Below, in pieces: positions 8,860 through 17,873 of a stretch of DNA of 64,000 nucleotides (its first letter is position 1; each line of letters begins with the position of its first letter). The DNA comes from Methylomagnum ishizawai (GTDB lineage Bacteria; Pseudomonadota; Gammaproteobacteria; Methylococcales; Methylomonadaceae). The translations under genes were made by a program, and so were the position numbers. The stretch lies in NCBI GenBank assembly GCA_945861705.1, contig CAMAVM010000009.1:1-64000 (forward strand), read 5' to 3'. The notes beneath the pieces were generated by a model, which ran no database searches, was not told where the DNA came from, and saw only the letters and a program-made list of their open reading frames with translations.

Positions 8860-9996
8860 ATGAGAAAACGCTATCTATTAATCGCAATTATCCTTATCGG
8901 GCTTATTGCGACTTATTTTTACAAAAAGCAGCCCGTAGCTATAGAAGTTGATGTCTATACGGTCGAAAAAGGAGAAGTTAAATCGACGGTTTCCAATACG
9001 CGGGTAGGAACGGTGAAAGCGTGCCGACGAGCGTTTCTTGCGCCAGCAACGGGTGGGCAAGTGGCAAAACTGCATGTGAAGGAAGGTGATCAAGTTAAGC
9101 AAAATCAATTATTGCTGGAAGTGTGGAATGCCGATTTAAAAGATCAGGTTAAGTTACAAGAAGCACAAATCAAAGCAAATAAAGCAACCGCAGAACAGGC
9201 TTGCCAGTTGGGCGCAAATGCGGGGAGAGAAGCGCAACGTATCTCCAAGTTGTTCAAAAATAATCATATCGTGTCTGAAGAAGCGGTAGATAGCAAAGTA
9301 TCTGCTGCCAAATCCAAACAAGCAGGCTGTAATGCTGCACGAGAAAGCGTTACGGTAAGCGAAAGAAGCAAGGATGCAGCACAAGCGGCAGTTGAACGCA
9401 CCTTGGTATTCGCGCCTTTTGACGGCACAATTGCAGAAATTAATGCGGAATTGGGTGAATTCGTTACACCTTCGCCGCCCGGAATATTGACATTGCCGCC
9501 CATTGATTTGATGGATATTAGCTGCCTATATGTTTCCGCGCCCATTGATGAAGTCGATGCACCGCAAATCAAGGCAGGGATGACAGCGTGTGTCTCACTC
9601 GATGCCTTTGCGGAAAAACGCTGTTCCGGCACGGTGTCCAGAATTGCCCCGTATGTGCTGGAAAAAGAAAAGCAGGCGCGTACTGTCGAGGTCGAAGTCA
9701 AACTGACCGATCCCAAAGACCTGAAAGAATTGTTGCCCGGCTACAGTGCCGACATCGAAGTTTTGCTGACCAGCAAGCCGCAGGCGGTCCGTATTCCGGC
9801 GGAAGCCGTCATGGAAAATAACCGCGTATTGCTGGTTAAAGACGATGGCTTGTTGGAAGAACGCAGTTTCAAGCCAGGATTGACTAACTGGAATACCGTA
9901 GAGGTGCTATCTGGTCTGAATGTCGGCGATAAAATCGTCAAATCAATCGGCCAAGATGGCGTGGTGGCTGGAACATTCGTCAAGGAAAAGCCGTGA
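8860..9996 (+). CDS. HlyD/MacA-type periplasmic adaptor of an ABC exporter
   Basis: A membrane-fusion protein of about 378 residues. One N-terminal membrane anchor (YLLIAIILIGLIATYFY) is followed by a biotinyl-lipoyl-like hairpin (LAPATGGQVAKLHVKEGDQVKQNQLLLEV and its partner FAPFDGTIAEI) separated by a coiled-coil region, then beta-barrel and membrane-proximal domains. The ATG at 8860 is preferred over the GTG at 8854 because AGCGG sits 9 bases before it. Its stop overlaps the start of the ATPase gene. It is expected to bridge an inner-membrane ABC complex and an outer-membrane channel. Confidence 0.88.
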   Translation: MRKRYLLIAIILIGLIATYFYKKQPVAIEVDVYTVEKGEVKSTVSNTRVGTVKACRRAFLAPATGGQVAKLHVKEGDQVKQNQLLLEVWNADLKDQVKLQEAQIKANKATAEQACQLGANAGREAQRISKLFKNNHIVSEEAVDSKVSAAKSKQAGCNAARESVTVSERSKDAAQAAVERTLVFAPFDGTIAEINAELGEFVTPSPPGILTLPPIDLMDISCLYVSAPIDEVDAPQIKAGMTACVSLDAFAEKRCSGTVSRIAPYVLEKEKQARTVEVEVKLTDPKDLKELLPGYSADIEVLLTSKPQAVRIPAEAVMENNRVLLVKDDGLLEERSFKPGLTNWNTVEVLSGLNVGDKIVKSIGQDGVVAGTFVKEKP

Positions 9997-10652
9997 TCCA
10001 ATTGGAGCATATCCACCGTTATTTTCAGGTCGGCGAACACACCGTCCACGCCTTGGATGACATCAACCTCACGATTAACAAGGGCGAATACGTATCCATA
10101 ATGGGTCCGTCAGGTTCAGGCAAATCCACCTTATTGAACATTATCGCCTTGCTTGATCGACCCTCTTCGGGGCGGTACGTGTTGAACGATCTGGATGTGA
10201 TAAAGCGCAGCGATGATGAACTGGCACAAATACGCCGGGAAAACATCGGTTTTGTGTTCCAGTTTTTTCACGTCATTCCCCGCCTGACCGCCGCAGAAAA
10301 CGTGGAAATGCCCATGATATTGGCAGGTATCGACAGCAAAGAACGCAAGCGGCGGGTTGAGGAAGCTCTTGTCGCCGTTAATCTCCAGGATCGAATGCAC
10401 CACAAGCCCAACCAATTGTCCGGCGGACAACTGCAACGGGTGGCGATTGCGCGGGCAATGATTATGCGCCCAGAAGTAGTGTTGGCGGACGAACCCACAG
10501 GCAACCTCGACAGCAAATCCGGCCTGGAAATTATGGAGCTATTGGAAAGCCTTAATAAGCAAGGTGTTACCTTGGTGATGATTACCCACGACCAAGCATT
10601 AGGTAATCGTGCGCCGCACAGGATCAGGATAGTTGATGGGCAGATTGCATAG
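9993..10652 (+). CDS. MacB/LolD-type ABC transporter ATPase
   Basis: A 219-residue stand-alone ATPase of the type VII (MacB/LolD/FtsE) class. It shows Walker A GPSGSGKST at residues 38-46, the signature LSGGQLQR, Walker B VVLADEPTGNLD, and the switch histidine in MITHD. Translation starts at a GTG that overlaps the adaptor stop by four bases, so the two are translationally coupled. The permeases it should energise are encoded on the opposite strand, with only 31 bases between the converging ends. Confidence 0.93.
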   Translation: MIQLEHIHRYFQVGEHTVHALDDINLTINKGEYVSIMGPSGSGKSTLLNIIALLDRPSSGRYVLNDLDVIKRSDDELAQIRRENIGFVFQFFHVIPRLTAAENVEMPMILAGIDSKERKRRVEEALVAVNLQDRMHHKPNQLSGGQLQRVAIARAMIMRPEVVLADEPTGNLDSKSGLEIMELLESLNKQGVTLVMITHDQALGNRAPHRIRIVDGQIA

Positions 10653-10683
10653 CTTGGATGAAACTCGTATGGCAGGAGATTGT

Positions 10684-11883
10684 TTATTCAGAATGCAATG
10701 CTTGCAAGGGATCTAAACGGGCAGCCTTGATCGCAGGCATCACCCCGGAAACAATGCCAATAAGCAAAGAAAGCAAAAATGCCGCTGCAACGTACGCCCA
10801 CGCCAATTCAGCAGGAAGAGCTGGCACTAGGATACCGATTAAACCGACCACCCCAATCCCGGCGATAACGCCTATTACGCCACCCACCGCACTTAATGTC
10901 AGGGCTTCAAACAAGAACAACTTGAATATTATCTTCCTTTCCGCACCTATTGCCTTGAGCAAGCCAATTTCCGATACCCTTTCTGATGCGGCAATCGTCA
11001 TGATAGTGATGATCCCAACAGAACCGACCAATAATGAAATTCCACCTAAAGCCGCCACTGCTAGCGTCAAAATATTCAGGACTGAATCCATGCTTTCTAA
11101 CATCTGGTTTTGGGTAATCAAGGTAAAATCTTCACCGCCATGCCTGGCGACTAATAACCGTTTAATACTGTTTTGCAAGGTCGCGACGGATACGTTATTG
11201 GCATACAGCAAATCTATTTCCATCAGGCTTTCCCTGTCGAACATCTCCAAGGCTTTTCCGGCGGGAATGTAGACCGTGTCATCCATATCAAAACCCAGCA
11301 TTTGGCCTTTTTTTTCCATCACGCCAATCACGCGGTAACGATCAGTACCGATACGTACGCGCTTTCCTAATGGACTTGTTTGCCCGAATAATTCGGTAGC
11401 CAGCTTATCCCCCAGGACGGCAAAGGCACGCGGGTTTGTTTCCTCACCAGCAGGCAAAAACTGACCTAGCGCTGGACGAATGTTCCATACTTTCGGGACA
11501 GCATCCCCAGCACCGATGACATTACTGCGCCGCTGTTTGTTGTCGGTCTCAACCCGCGCATTGCCCTGCACCACCGGCACAACGGCAACAATGCCGCCCA
11601 ACTTACTGATAGCAGCGGCATCTGCCATTGATAGGGGTCTTACCGTGTTCATGGTAGCGGCAGATAGCCCAAACGTGGACTTCTTGCCAGGATGAATGCC
11701 GATGATATTCGTCCCAAACTGGGTAAATTCAGCGATGACGAAACTGTGCAGACCACGGCCCAATGAGGTCAAAATGATGACCGCAGCAATACCGATAATC
11801 AATCCTAACGACGTTAACGCAGAGCGCAATTTATAGGATGTGATCGTCCGAAATGACAGCCGCAGTATGTCGATGAAGTGCAT
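10684..11883 (-). CDS. MacB-like ABC transporter permease (second)
   Basis: A 399-residue FtsX/MacB-type permease. One N-terminal membrane helix is followed by a periplasmic MacB_PCD domain (about residues 45-240) and three C-terminal helices with the FtsX pattern (ERVSEIGLLKAIGAERKIIFKLFLFEAL). It has no ATPase domain. Its start follows the end of the first permease by two bases, so the two permeases form a tandem operon and probably a heterodimer. It converges on the adaptor-ATPase operon. Confidence 0.92.
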   Translation of the reverse strand: MHFIDILRLSFRTITSYKLRSALTSLGLIIGIAAVIILTSLGRGLHSFVIAEFTQFGTNIIGIHPGKKSTFGLSAATMNTVRPLSMADAAAISKLGGIVAVVPVVQGNARVETDNKQRRSNVIGAGDAVPKVWNIRPALGQFLPAGEETNPRAFAVLGDKLATELFGQTSPLGKRVRIGTDRYRVIGVMEKKGQMLGFDMDDTVYIPAGKALEMFDRESLMEIDLLYANNVSVATLQNSIKRLLVARHGGEDFTLITQNQMLESMDSVLNILTLAVAALGGISLLVGSVGIITIMTIAASERVSEIGLLKAIGAERKIIFKLFLFEALTLSAVGGVIGVIAGIGVVGLIGILVPALPAELAWAYVAAAFLLSLLIGIVSGVMPAIKAARLDPLQALHSE

Positions 11884-11885
11884 GA

Positions 11886-13091
11886 TTATCGTTTTGCTAA
11901 TGCTATGATAGGATCAAGTCTTGCCGCTTTACGCGCAGGCAAAACACCAAAAATCAAGCCAGTCAAAATTGAAACACCTAATGCGGACAGCAATCCCCAG
12001 TTCGGTAGCTCAATAGGAAATTTCGGGTAAACAACGTGCAACAGTGCAATTGCCAATTGACCGAACAGCAAACCGACCAGCGCACCCGCCAACGATAATA
12101 AGACCGCTTCCGCCAAAAACAGCCACTGCACCTGGGTTTGGGATGCGCCCAATGCCTTTAACAAACCGATTTCAGCAGTCCGCTGGGTAACGCTGACTAA
12201 CATGACATTCATCACCAGCACACCCGCTACAATCAAGCTAATGCCGCCAATACTTGCGACTGCAATAGTCAGCGCAATCAGGATCTTATTGAACGCGCTC
12301 ACCACGCTGTCTTGCGTGATGATAGTAATATCTTCTTCACCTTCATGACGTAGCTTTATGATTTTTTTGACATCATCAACTGCTTTTATCATCGCGTCCC
12401 TGGATTTGGTTTCGATCAAAATACGAAACAGGGATTGCGTATCGAACAGGGCCTGGGCGGATGCAACCGGAATAATCACCATCTCATCAAAATCAACACC
12501 CACTGATTGGTCTTCCGAAGCCAGGATGCCAACAACACGAAAACGCCTGTCGTTAATACGCAACCATTGCCCAAGCGCGGACGTATTGGCGAATAACTGT
12601 TCGCGTATCGTTTGCCCTATTATGCAAACGGACAAGGCTTCATTGGATTCCGTTTTTGGCAAAAAACTGCCTTGCGCCATAGTCAAATGCCGTACCCGCA
12701 GCAGCTCATGCGTCGAACCAAACACATTGGTTTCCCGCTCTAGCCCTGCCGCCGTAACGGGCGCAGAACCAATCGTCAGCGGCGCAATCGCAGCAATATA
12801 AGGGCTATGCGACAAAGATTCCGCATCGTCTAAAGTCAAATCCCTGGGTGTTTCACCAAACACCGGCGGAGCGCCGCCCGTGGTTTCAGTTCGCCCTGGT
12901 AGAACAATGACAAGATGCGTACCCAAGGCTTCAAACTCATTGACGATGTAGGTACGTGCGCTTTCACTCAAGGAAATCAGCACGGTTACTGAAGTCACAC
13001 CTATGCTCATCGCCAATATAATCAGCACCGTCCGAAGCCATTGGGACTTGATAGAAGTTAACGCATGTTGGAAGGTGTCCGCAGGAAGCAT
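11886..13091 (-). CDS. MacB-like ABC transporter permease (first)
   Basis: A 401-residue paralogue of the next gene with the same layout: helix 1 (TVLIILAMSIGVTSVTVLIS), a periplasmic domain, and three C-terminal helices containing QRTAEIGLLKALGASQTQVQWLFLAEA. Two similar but distinct permeases suggest a heterodimeric exporter served by the ATPase encoded at 9993-10652. The substrate cannot be inferred; relatives export lipoproteins, peptides or macrolides. The upstream gap to ssb (13092-13282) should hold the promoter, but no convincing -35/-10 pair was found by eye. Confidence 0.92.
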   Translation of the reverse strand: MLPADTFQHALTSIKSQWLRTVLIILAMSIGVTSVTVLISLSESARTYIVNEFEALGTHLVIVLPGRTETTGGAPPVFGETPRDLTLDDAESLSHSPYIAAIAPLTIGSAPVTAAGLERETNVFGSTHELLRVRHLTMAQGSFLPKTESNEALSVCIIGQTIREQLFANTSALGQWLRINDRRFRVVGILASEDQSVGVDFDEMVIIPVASAQALFDTQSLFRILIETKSRDAMIKAVDDVKKIIKLRHEGEEDITIITQDSVVSAFNKILIALTIAVASIGGISLIVAGVLVMNVMLVSVTQRTAEIGLLKALGASQTQVQWLFLAEAVLLSLAGALVGLLFGQLAIALLHVVYPKFPIELPNWGLLSALGVSILTGLIFGVLPARKAARLDPIIALAKR

Positions 13092-13282
13092 AGAAGTCTC
13101 AAAAATCGGTATCCAATGGCTTTTCAGAAGCTACGAAATCAGGTAAAGCATACCAAAGCGACACTCGAACATTTAGCAGACAATATCGCTACCCTGATGT
13201 CATGACGAATATTTTAATGATAAATATTCAATTATTTCATGGGCTTAATTGTATTTTTTACAGTAGCTGACTCAGGCATCCG

Positions 13283-13711
13283 TTAAAACGGAATATCGTC
13301 ATCATAAGGTGTGTCAAAATTATCATGGCTACCGCTTTGTGGTGTCGATGGCTGTTTTTCTGATGCTTGATAGGCTTGCTGGGGTTGGCTGGATTCACTT
13401 CTTTTGCCAAGTAAATCAATAATATTGGCATTAAGTTCCAAGCTGGATTTCATCGTACCGTCATTGGCTTTGTACTCGTTTTGGGTCAATTCGCCAGAGA
13501 CAAATACTAGTTGACCTTTTTTCAGATAATTTTGCAAGCCACCTTCGGCACGTTTACCAAATAGTGCCACGCGTACCCATAAAGTCTGTTGTTTGTCCCC
13601 AAAGCCGATGTTGTTGGCGACCGTCACGCTCAATACCGCCAATCCCGATGGGGTGTACCTGACTTCCGCATCGCGGCCGACCGTTCCGGTAAAACTGAAT
13701 ACATTGCTCAT
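13283..13711 (-). CDS. ssb: single-stranded DNA-binding protein
   Basis: The OB-fold starts at MSNVFSFTGTVGRDAEVRYTP, so the start is placed at 13711; the open frame extends 26 codons further upstream, but those residues do not resemble SSB. The 142-residue product ends with the acidic tip DDDIPF that recruits DNA-repair and replication partners, after a Gln/Ser/Pro-rich linker. The OB-fold is shorter and more divergent than in E. coli SSB and could belong to an accessory SSB. Confidence 0.9.
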   Translation of the reverse strand: MSNVFSFTGTVGRDAEVRYTPSGLAVLSVTVANNIGFGDKQQTLWVRVALFGKRAEGGLQNYLKKGQLVFVSGELTQNEYKANDGTMKSSLELNANIIDLLGKRSESSQPQQAYQASEKQPSTPQSGSHDNFDTPYDDDIPF

Positions 13712-13870
13712 TGATTTCTCATAAGTTAAGTTAATGATACCGATATTATCATTGGGTTTTGCTATATGACCAATAGCTAATATGCCCAATCGCTGTATTC
13801 ACCAATTGAATGATGCTGTTTCAGGGTATATAGTTAGAGTGCACCACAATAAACTAAGAGGAAAAATCCC

Positions 13871-14404
13871 ATGCTCAATATCATACTATTCTTAATAATA
13901 ATTGGAATCATAGTGGTTTTTGTACTCGCAAACAGGCAGCCAGACGATTTTCGTATTACCAGAACAGGCACAATAACTGCGCCTGCCTCAGCCATATTCC
14001 CCCACGTCAACAACCTACAAAACTGGGAGGCGTGGTCGCCTTGGGCAAAGCTCGATCCCAATGCCAAAAATTCCTTTGAAGGCCCATCGGAAGGAGTCGA
14101 TGCAAAAATGAGCTGGGCTGGCAACAACAAGGTCGGCGTAGGCAGCATGACCGTCACCGAAAGCCGTCCTAGCGATTTCATCCAGTTCAGGCTTGAATTC
14201 CTGAAGCCGATGAAAGCTACCAACATCGCAGAATTTACCTTCAAGCCTGATGGCGATCAAACTGCCGTGACCTGGACTATGACCGGAATCAACAACTTCA
14301 TGGCTAAAGTCATGGGCTTATTCATGAACTGCGACAAAATGTGCGGCGGCATGTTTGAGCAAGGTTTGGCTTCATTAAAAGCGGTAGTGGAAGCAGGCAG
14401 GTAA
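13871..14404 (+). CDS. membrane-anchored SRPBCC (polyketide cyclase-like) protein
   Basis: A 177-residue protein. One N-terminal membrane helix (NIILFLIIIGIIVVFVLA) precedes a START/SRPBCC fold: the ITAPASAIFPHVNNLQNWEAWSPW pattern and the closing helix MCGGMFEQGLASLKAVVEA are typical of polyketide_cyc2 proteins. The ligand is unknown. A redoxin-like gene follows 12 bases downstream and may be co-transcribed. AAGAGGAA lies 9 bases before the ATG as a good ribosome site. Confidence 0.8.
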   Translation: MLNIILFLIIIGIIVVFVLANRQPDDFRITRTGTITAPASAIFPHVNNLQNWEAWSPWAKLDPNAKNSFEGPSEGVDAKMSWAGNNKVGVGSMTVTESRPSDFIQFRLEFLKPMKATNIAEFTFKPDGDQTAVTWTMTGINNFMAKVMGLFMNCDKMCGGMFEQGLASLKAVVEAGR

Positions 14405-14416
14405 AAACCGAATACC

Positions 14417-15079
14417 TTGATAAAAGTGCGTATAGGTCAAAAAGCCCCCTTATTTTCAGTATCTGACTGGGTTCAGGGTAAGCCAACCAATTTCGACCAA
14501 CTTACAGGCCAAGTCGTGTTGCTGGAAGTATTTCAGGTCAATTGCCCAGGCTGTTTCCTGTACGCCCTGCCGCAAGCGATAAGCTTGCACCAACGCTATT
14601 CAGGCAAAGGCTTAACCGTGCTTGGCATAGCCACCGCATTTGAAGATTTCGACAAAAACACCCTGGAAAATCTACTTCGGCTCGTCAAAGACCGCGAAGT
14701 CATCGGCGAAACCTTAGCTATGTTAAACCAACACGGCATCCTGGTGGATGGGCGTTTACCTTTTAGCATCCCTTTTCCGCTGGCGATGGACAGGCTGATA
14801 AAGCGGGATGCTGAGGCCAGTGAAGATGAAGTAAACGCCTTTATTGAGGAACAACTGCCCAATTTTGGAAACCAACCCAAAGCATATCAAGAAAAAGTCT
14901 TGCAACAAGTCCGAAGTTACCTGCAAAAACTGGAATATCACGCACAGACTTTTGAGCTGTTTAACCTGAAAGGGACGCCGTCCCACATTTTGGTCGATAA
15001 AAACGGAATACTGAGGGATTGCGCGTTTGGCTCACATCCAGAGCTTGAAACACAGGTGCAAAACTTATTGCAGGAATAA
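14417..15079 (+). CDS. TlpA-like thioredoxin-fold protein
   Basis: A 220-residue protein with a thioredoxin/AhpC-TSA-like N-terminal half and a CPGC active-site motif at residues 43-46 in the context VFQVNCPGCFLYALPQ. The late segment LFNLKGTPSHILVDKNGILRD carries the cis-Pro loop and a strand typical of TlpA-like redoxins. About 80 helical residues are inserted between the two parts. No signal peptide is visible, so it is probably cytoplasmic. The start is TTG at 14417, and the gene lies 12 bases after the SRPBCC gene. Confidence 0.78.
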   Translation: MIKVRIGQKAPLFSVSDWVQGKPTNFDQLTGQVVLLEVFQVNCPGCFLYALPQAISLHQRYSGKGLTVLGIATAFEDFDKNTLENLLRLVKDREVIGETLAMLNQHGILVDGRLPFSIPFPLAMDRLIKRDAEASEDEVNAFIEEQLPNFGNQPKAYQEKVLQQVRSYLQKLEYHAQTFELFNLKGTPSHILVDKNGILRDCAFGSHPELETQVQNLLQE

Positions 15080-15099
15080 TCGGTTCTTTGCAATTGATG

Positions 15100-15127
15100 T
15101 TGAAATAATACAAAAATGCCCTACAAT
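15100..15127 (+). promoter_or_regulatory. candidate sigma70 promoter of the RES-Xre module
   Basis: TTGAAA (15100-15105) and TACAAT (15122-15127) are separated by 16 bases. They lie about 34 bases before the antitoxin ATG at 15161, which is itself preceded by AAGAGG. Modules of this kind are commonly autoregulated by the antitoxin, but no clear operator dyad was found. Confidence 0.45.
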
Positions 15128-15160
15128 AATGCCATAATTACGTACAAAATAAGAGGCATT

Positions 15161-15526
15161 ATGAGTAACGTTGAATTCTTACATTCAGTTATCAACAACG
15201 AAGGTTACGTAGCTGCGAATGCACTTGCCAAAGTCTTGCATATTACCCAACATGACTTGGCAGATGTTACCGGCTTGTCGCATGATTCTGTTTCCAAAAG
15301 CGCACGGGTCAAAAGTAAGGCCACCCAAGCCAGATTAAGGGATACCGTCGAAATCATCAACCGTGTAACGGAATGGTCAGGTAGTTCAGGTCGTGCTTTT
15401 GCCTGGTTTCGATCACAACCGCTATCTTCCTTTGGCGATAAAACCGCTGAAGATCTCGTCAAAGAAGGCCGTGCCGATGCCGTTAAAACCTATCTTTCCC
15501 GAATTGCCGACGGCGGCTATGCTTGA
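15161..15526 (+). CDS. Xre/MbcA/ParS-type antitoxin (DUF2384)
   Basis: The start is set at MSNVEFLHS (15161) because of the AAGAGG ribosome site just upstream; the frame itself opens 15 codons earlier. The 121-residue product has an N-terminal helix-turn-helix (ALAKVLHITQHDLADVTGLS) and a C-terminal toxin-binding domain (WFRSQPLSSFGDKTAEDLVKEGRADAVKTYL) that matches MbcA/ParS/Xre antitoxins. Its stop overlaps the toxin start by four bases. It should neutralise the RES toxin and probably represses the operon. Confidence 0.92.
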   Translation: MSNVEFLHSVINNEGYVAANALAKVLHITQHDLADVTGLSHDSVSKSARVKSKATQARLRDTVEIINRVTEWSGSSGRAFAWFRSQPLSSFGDKTAEDLVKEGRADAVKTYLSRIADGGYA

Positions 15527-16077
15527 AAATACCCACTATTGATTTTTCTGGGATCGTTTACCGCGCCCATCACCCAATGTGGTCTTACCAGCCGCTTTCG
15601 GGGGAAGGCGCTAAAAGACACGGCGGACGTTTTAACCGCTCCGGCAAAAACGCACTGTACACCTCATTAGACCCAACCACCGCCTGGATGGAGGCGCAAC
15701 AAGGCTTTCCATTCAAACCGCAGCCCATGACTTTAGTCGCTTATCAAGTCGAATGCACCGATTTGGTCGATTTAACGCATCACAAAATTCAAGCCTTACT
15801 GGGGCAAACGACGGCAAGCTTGGCTTGCGCCTGGGAAGGGTTGGCATCACAAAATATGGAACCACCAAGCTGGATACTCGCCGATAAATTGCATGGCATG
15901 GGCATGGTCGGCGCAATCGTGCAAAGTTTTGCACCGGGTTGTAAGGAAGAAAACCGTAACCTGGTGTTGTGGGAATGGTCGGACACCCAACCGCATAGCA
16001 TTACGGTGATCGACGATTTAGGGCGGTTACCGAAGTCTGTGGAATCCTGGCACGCTGGGAAGAAAAGCCAGGATTGA
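15523..16077 (+). CDS. RES-domain toxin
   Basis: A 184-residue RES-domain protein. The conserved start VYRAHHPMW (Arg), the GGRFNRSGKNALYTSLDPTTAWMEA block (Arg, Tyr, Ser, Glu), and the later FAPGCKEENRNLVLWEW segment match the family. RES toxins such as MbcT and Res act as NAD+ phosphorylases or degrade NAD+, stopping growth. Translation begins at a TTG within the antitoxin stop region (TTGA overlap), a coupling that keeps the toxin level tied to the antitoxin. It appears intact. Confidence 0.92.
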   Translation: MKIPTIDFSGIVYRAHHPMWSYQPLSGEGAKRHGGRFNRSGKNALYTSLDPTTAWMEAQQGFPFKPQPMTLVAYQVECTDLVDLTHHKIQALLGQTTASLACAWEGLASQNMEPPSWILADKLHGMGMVGAIVQSFAPGCKEENRNLVLWEWSDTQPHSITVIDDLGRLPKSVESWHAGKKSQD

Positions 16078-16115
16078 GCGTTTTTGTCGTTTAAAAATAA
16101 TTCGTAGGATAGTCT

Positions 16116-16177
16116 GTAGGCTGGGCTGGTAAACCCAGCAAGTAGCCGGAAATGCTGGGTTTCGTACCTCAACCTAG
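16116..16177. repeat. palindromic intergenic repeat, Y-type 'CTGGGTTTCGTACCTCAACC'
   Basis: Between the RES gene and galU, CTGGGCTGGTAAACCCAGC forms a hairpin, and the following GCTGGGTTTCGTACCTCAACC resembles a repeat of GTAGGTTGGG/TTTCGTTCCTCAACC type that I recall from many proteobacterial intergenic regions. It may act as a terminator for the two converging genes. Confidence 0.55.
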
Positions 16178-16182
16178 TAGCC

Positions 16183-17064
16183 CTATAGCTTTCCCACAAA
16201 ATCCTTCAAATACGCCTTAAAGTCGTTTTTTAGCTCTTTATGCAGCAGTCCATATTCCACATTTGCCACTAAAAAGCCCAGTTTAGCACCGCAATCGTAA
16301 CGTTTTCCGTCGAATTCGTAAGCCAAAACTTGCTCGTCTTTCATTAAATCGGCTATCGCATCGGTCAACTGGATTTCGCCACCTGCACCGCGCCCGGTGT
16401 TTTTAATTTTGTCGAAAATGCCTGGATTCAAGATGTACCGGCCTACGACTGCCAAATTGGAAGGCGCGACATCCGGTTTCGGTTTTTCGACTATATGTTC
16501 GATAGCCGCGTAAGAACCGTTGCTTTCCCCCGTCCTGACGATGCCGTATTTGTCGGTTTCGGAAGGGTCTACCCTTTCCACACCTAATATAGATATCTGG
16601 GTTTGTGCGTAAAGATCGACCATTTGCTTCATGCAGCCACGTTCACCGTCTTCTATCAGGTCGTCAGGCAAGATGACAGCAAACGGTTCGTCGCCGACCG
16701 CAGGCAGGGCGCAATAAACCGCGTGACCCAGCCCTAACGCTTCAGGCTGGCGGATAAATACGCACTTGATATGGGGCGGAATAATGCTACGCAGCAAATT
16801 AAGGATTTCGGTTTTATTTCTGGCTTCGAGCTCCTTTTCCATTTCATACGCTTTATCGTAATGATCCATAATGGAATTTTTACTACGTCCGGTAATAAAA
16901 ATCATCGTATCAATACCTGCTGCAATGGATTCTTCCACAGCATATTGCATCAGTGGCTTATCCACGATAGGCAGCATTTCTTTGGGGACGGCTTTGGTTG
17001 CGGGCAAAAAGCGTGTGCCTAAACCAGCAACGGGAAAAACGACTTTGGTAACTTTTTTGGTCAT
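16183..17064 (-). CDS. galU: UTP-glucose-1-phosphate uridylyltransferase
   Basis: The 293-residue product has the nucleotidyltransferase signature VFPVAGLGTRFLPATKAVPKEMLPIVDKP at its N-terminus, AVILPDDLI at the metal-binding site, and IVEKPKP. It converts glucose-1-phosphate and UTP to UDP-glucose for polysaccharide, LPS and trehalose synthesis. The length is normal for GalU. It stands alone between a repeat and a long intergenic gap, so it is probably monocistronic. Confidence 0.96.
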   Translation of the reverse strand: MTKKVTKVVFPVAGLGTRFLPATKAVPKEMLPIVDKPLMQYAVEESIAAGIDTMIFITGRSKNSIMDHYDKAYEMEKELEARNKTEILNLLRSIIPPHIKCVFIRQPEALGLGHAVYCALPAVGDEPFAVILPDDLIEDGERGCMKQMVDLYAQTQISILGVERVDPSETDKYGIVRTGESNGSYAAIEHIVEKPKPDVAPSNLAVVGRYILNPGIFDKIKNTGRGAGGEIQLTDAIADLMKDEQVLAYEFDGKRYDCGAKLGFLVANVEYGLLHKELKNDFKAYLKDFVGKL

Positions 17065-17391
17065 GTGTCTTCCTAAGTGACTAATAAATAATGATTAATA
17101 AATGATTTCTTCAGGCATTCAGGGTGCTATTTCGAACAGCAATCTTAGCTACCTATACGTTTAATTCTAGCATTCCCAATGATAAACGCTTATGTTTTTG
17201 GTCTGCTTAAACTGGAAGGATAGCAAGTTTTTAATAATAAGTAAGACCTTAGCAGATTCACGAAAAATCGTTACCAAAAACGCAAAAGTTATGGCTGGAC
17301 ATTCAGCCATTGGCTCACTATGATGCTATTAACGCTCTTGTGTGCGTACAGATAACAATAATCAACTGATAATTACCTTGAGGAGATTTTT
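17065..17391. other. intergenic region between divergent galU and bcp
   Basis: These 327 bases contain no supported gene. They are AT-rich near both ends, as expected of divergent promoters. A perfect 7-base-pair hairpin, ATGGCTG-GACATT-CAGCCAT, lies at 17291-17310. GAGGAG ends 5 bases before the bcp start. Confidence 0.5.
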
Positions 17392-17856
17392 ATGTTAGAA
17401 AATCAACAGTCAGCGCCCAATTTCAGATCATTCAATCAAAATCATCAAATGGTCAGCTTGTCTGATTACAACGGTGAAAAAAACGTCATCCTATATTTTT
17501 ACCCCAAAGACGACACCCCAGGCTGCACCATAGAAGCCAATGATTTTACCGCGATGGCAAGCGAATTCGCCGCATTGGATACAGTCGTCATCGGCGTTAG
17601 CAAAGATTCTTGCGAAAGCCATACTGCTTTTATCGACAAATTCGGCCTGAAAGTGGATTTGTTGGCGGATACGTCGGGTGAATTGTGCGAGCTGTACAAT
17701 GTGTGGCGGGAACGTGAGAAAAACGGCGTGAAAAGCATGGCGATCTTGCGTTCAACGTTTATTATTGATAAACAAGGCAAATTGGTTGATGTGGAGTACG
17801 GGGTCAATCATGAAGGTCATGCCCAGGCTGTATTGGAAAAAATTAAAGCTTTGTAA
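17392..17856 (+). CDS. bcp: thioredoxin-dependent peroxiredoxin, Bcp/PrxQ type
   Basis: A 154-residue Bcp/PrxQ peroxiredoxin that reduces hydrogen and organic peroxides. The peroxidatic cysteine is C45 in YPKDDTPGCTIEANDF. The resolving cysteine found five residues later in many family members is asparagine here (N50), so this is a one-Cys-like form or uses another partner. FIIDKQGKL and the closing GHAQAVLEKIK are typical. AGGAG precedes the ATG. Confidence 0.93.
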   Translation: MLENQQSAPNFRSFNQNHQMVSLSDYNGEKNVILYFYPKDDTPGCTIEANDFTAMASEFAALDTVVIGVSKDSCESHTAFIDKFGLKVDLLADTSGELCELYNVWREREKNGVKSMAILRSTFIIDKQGKLVDVEYGVNHEGHAQAVLEKIKAL

Positions 17857-17873
17857 ATTAGGGGAACTTCTTG

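Noticed and set aside
10658-11272. A 204-codon plus-strand frame
   Set aside because: It lies wholly opposite the permease gene and its composition is that of an antisense shadow.
12358-12801. A 147-codon plus-strand frame
   Set aside because: It is antisense to the first permease, with no ribosome site or recognisable motifs.
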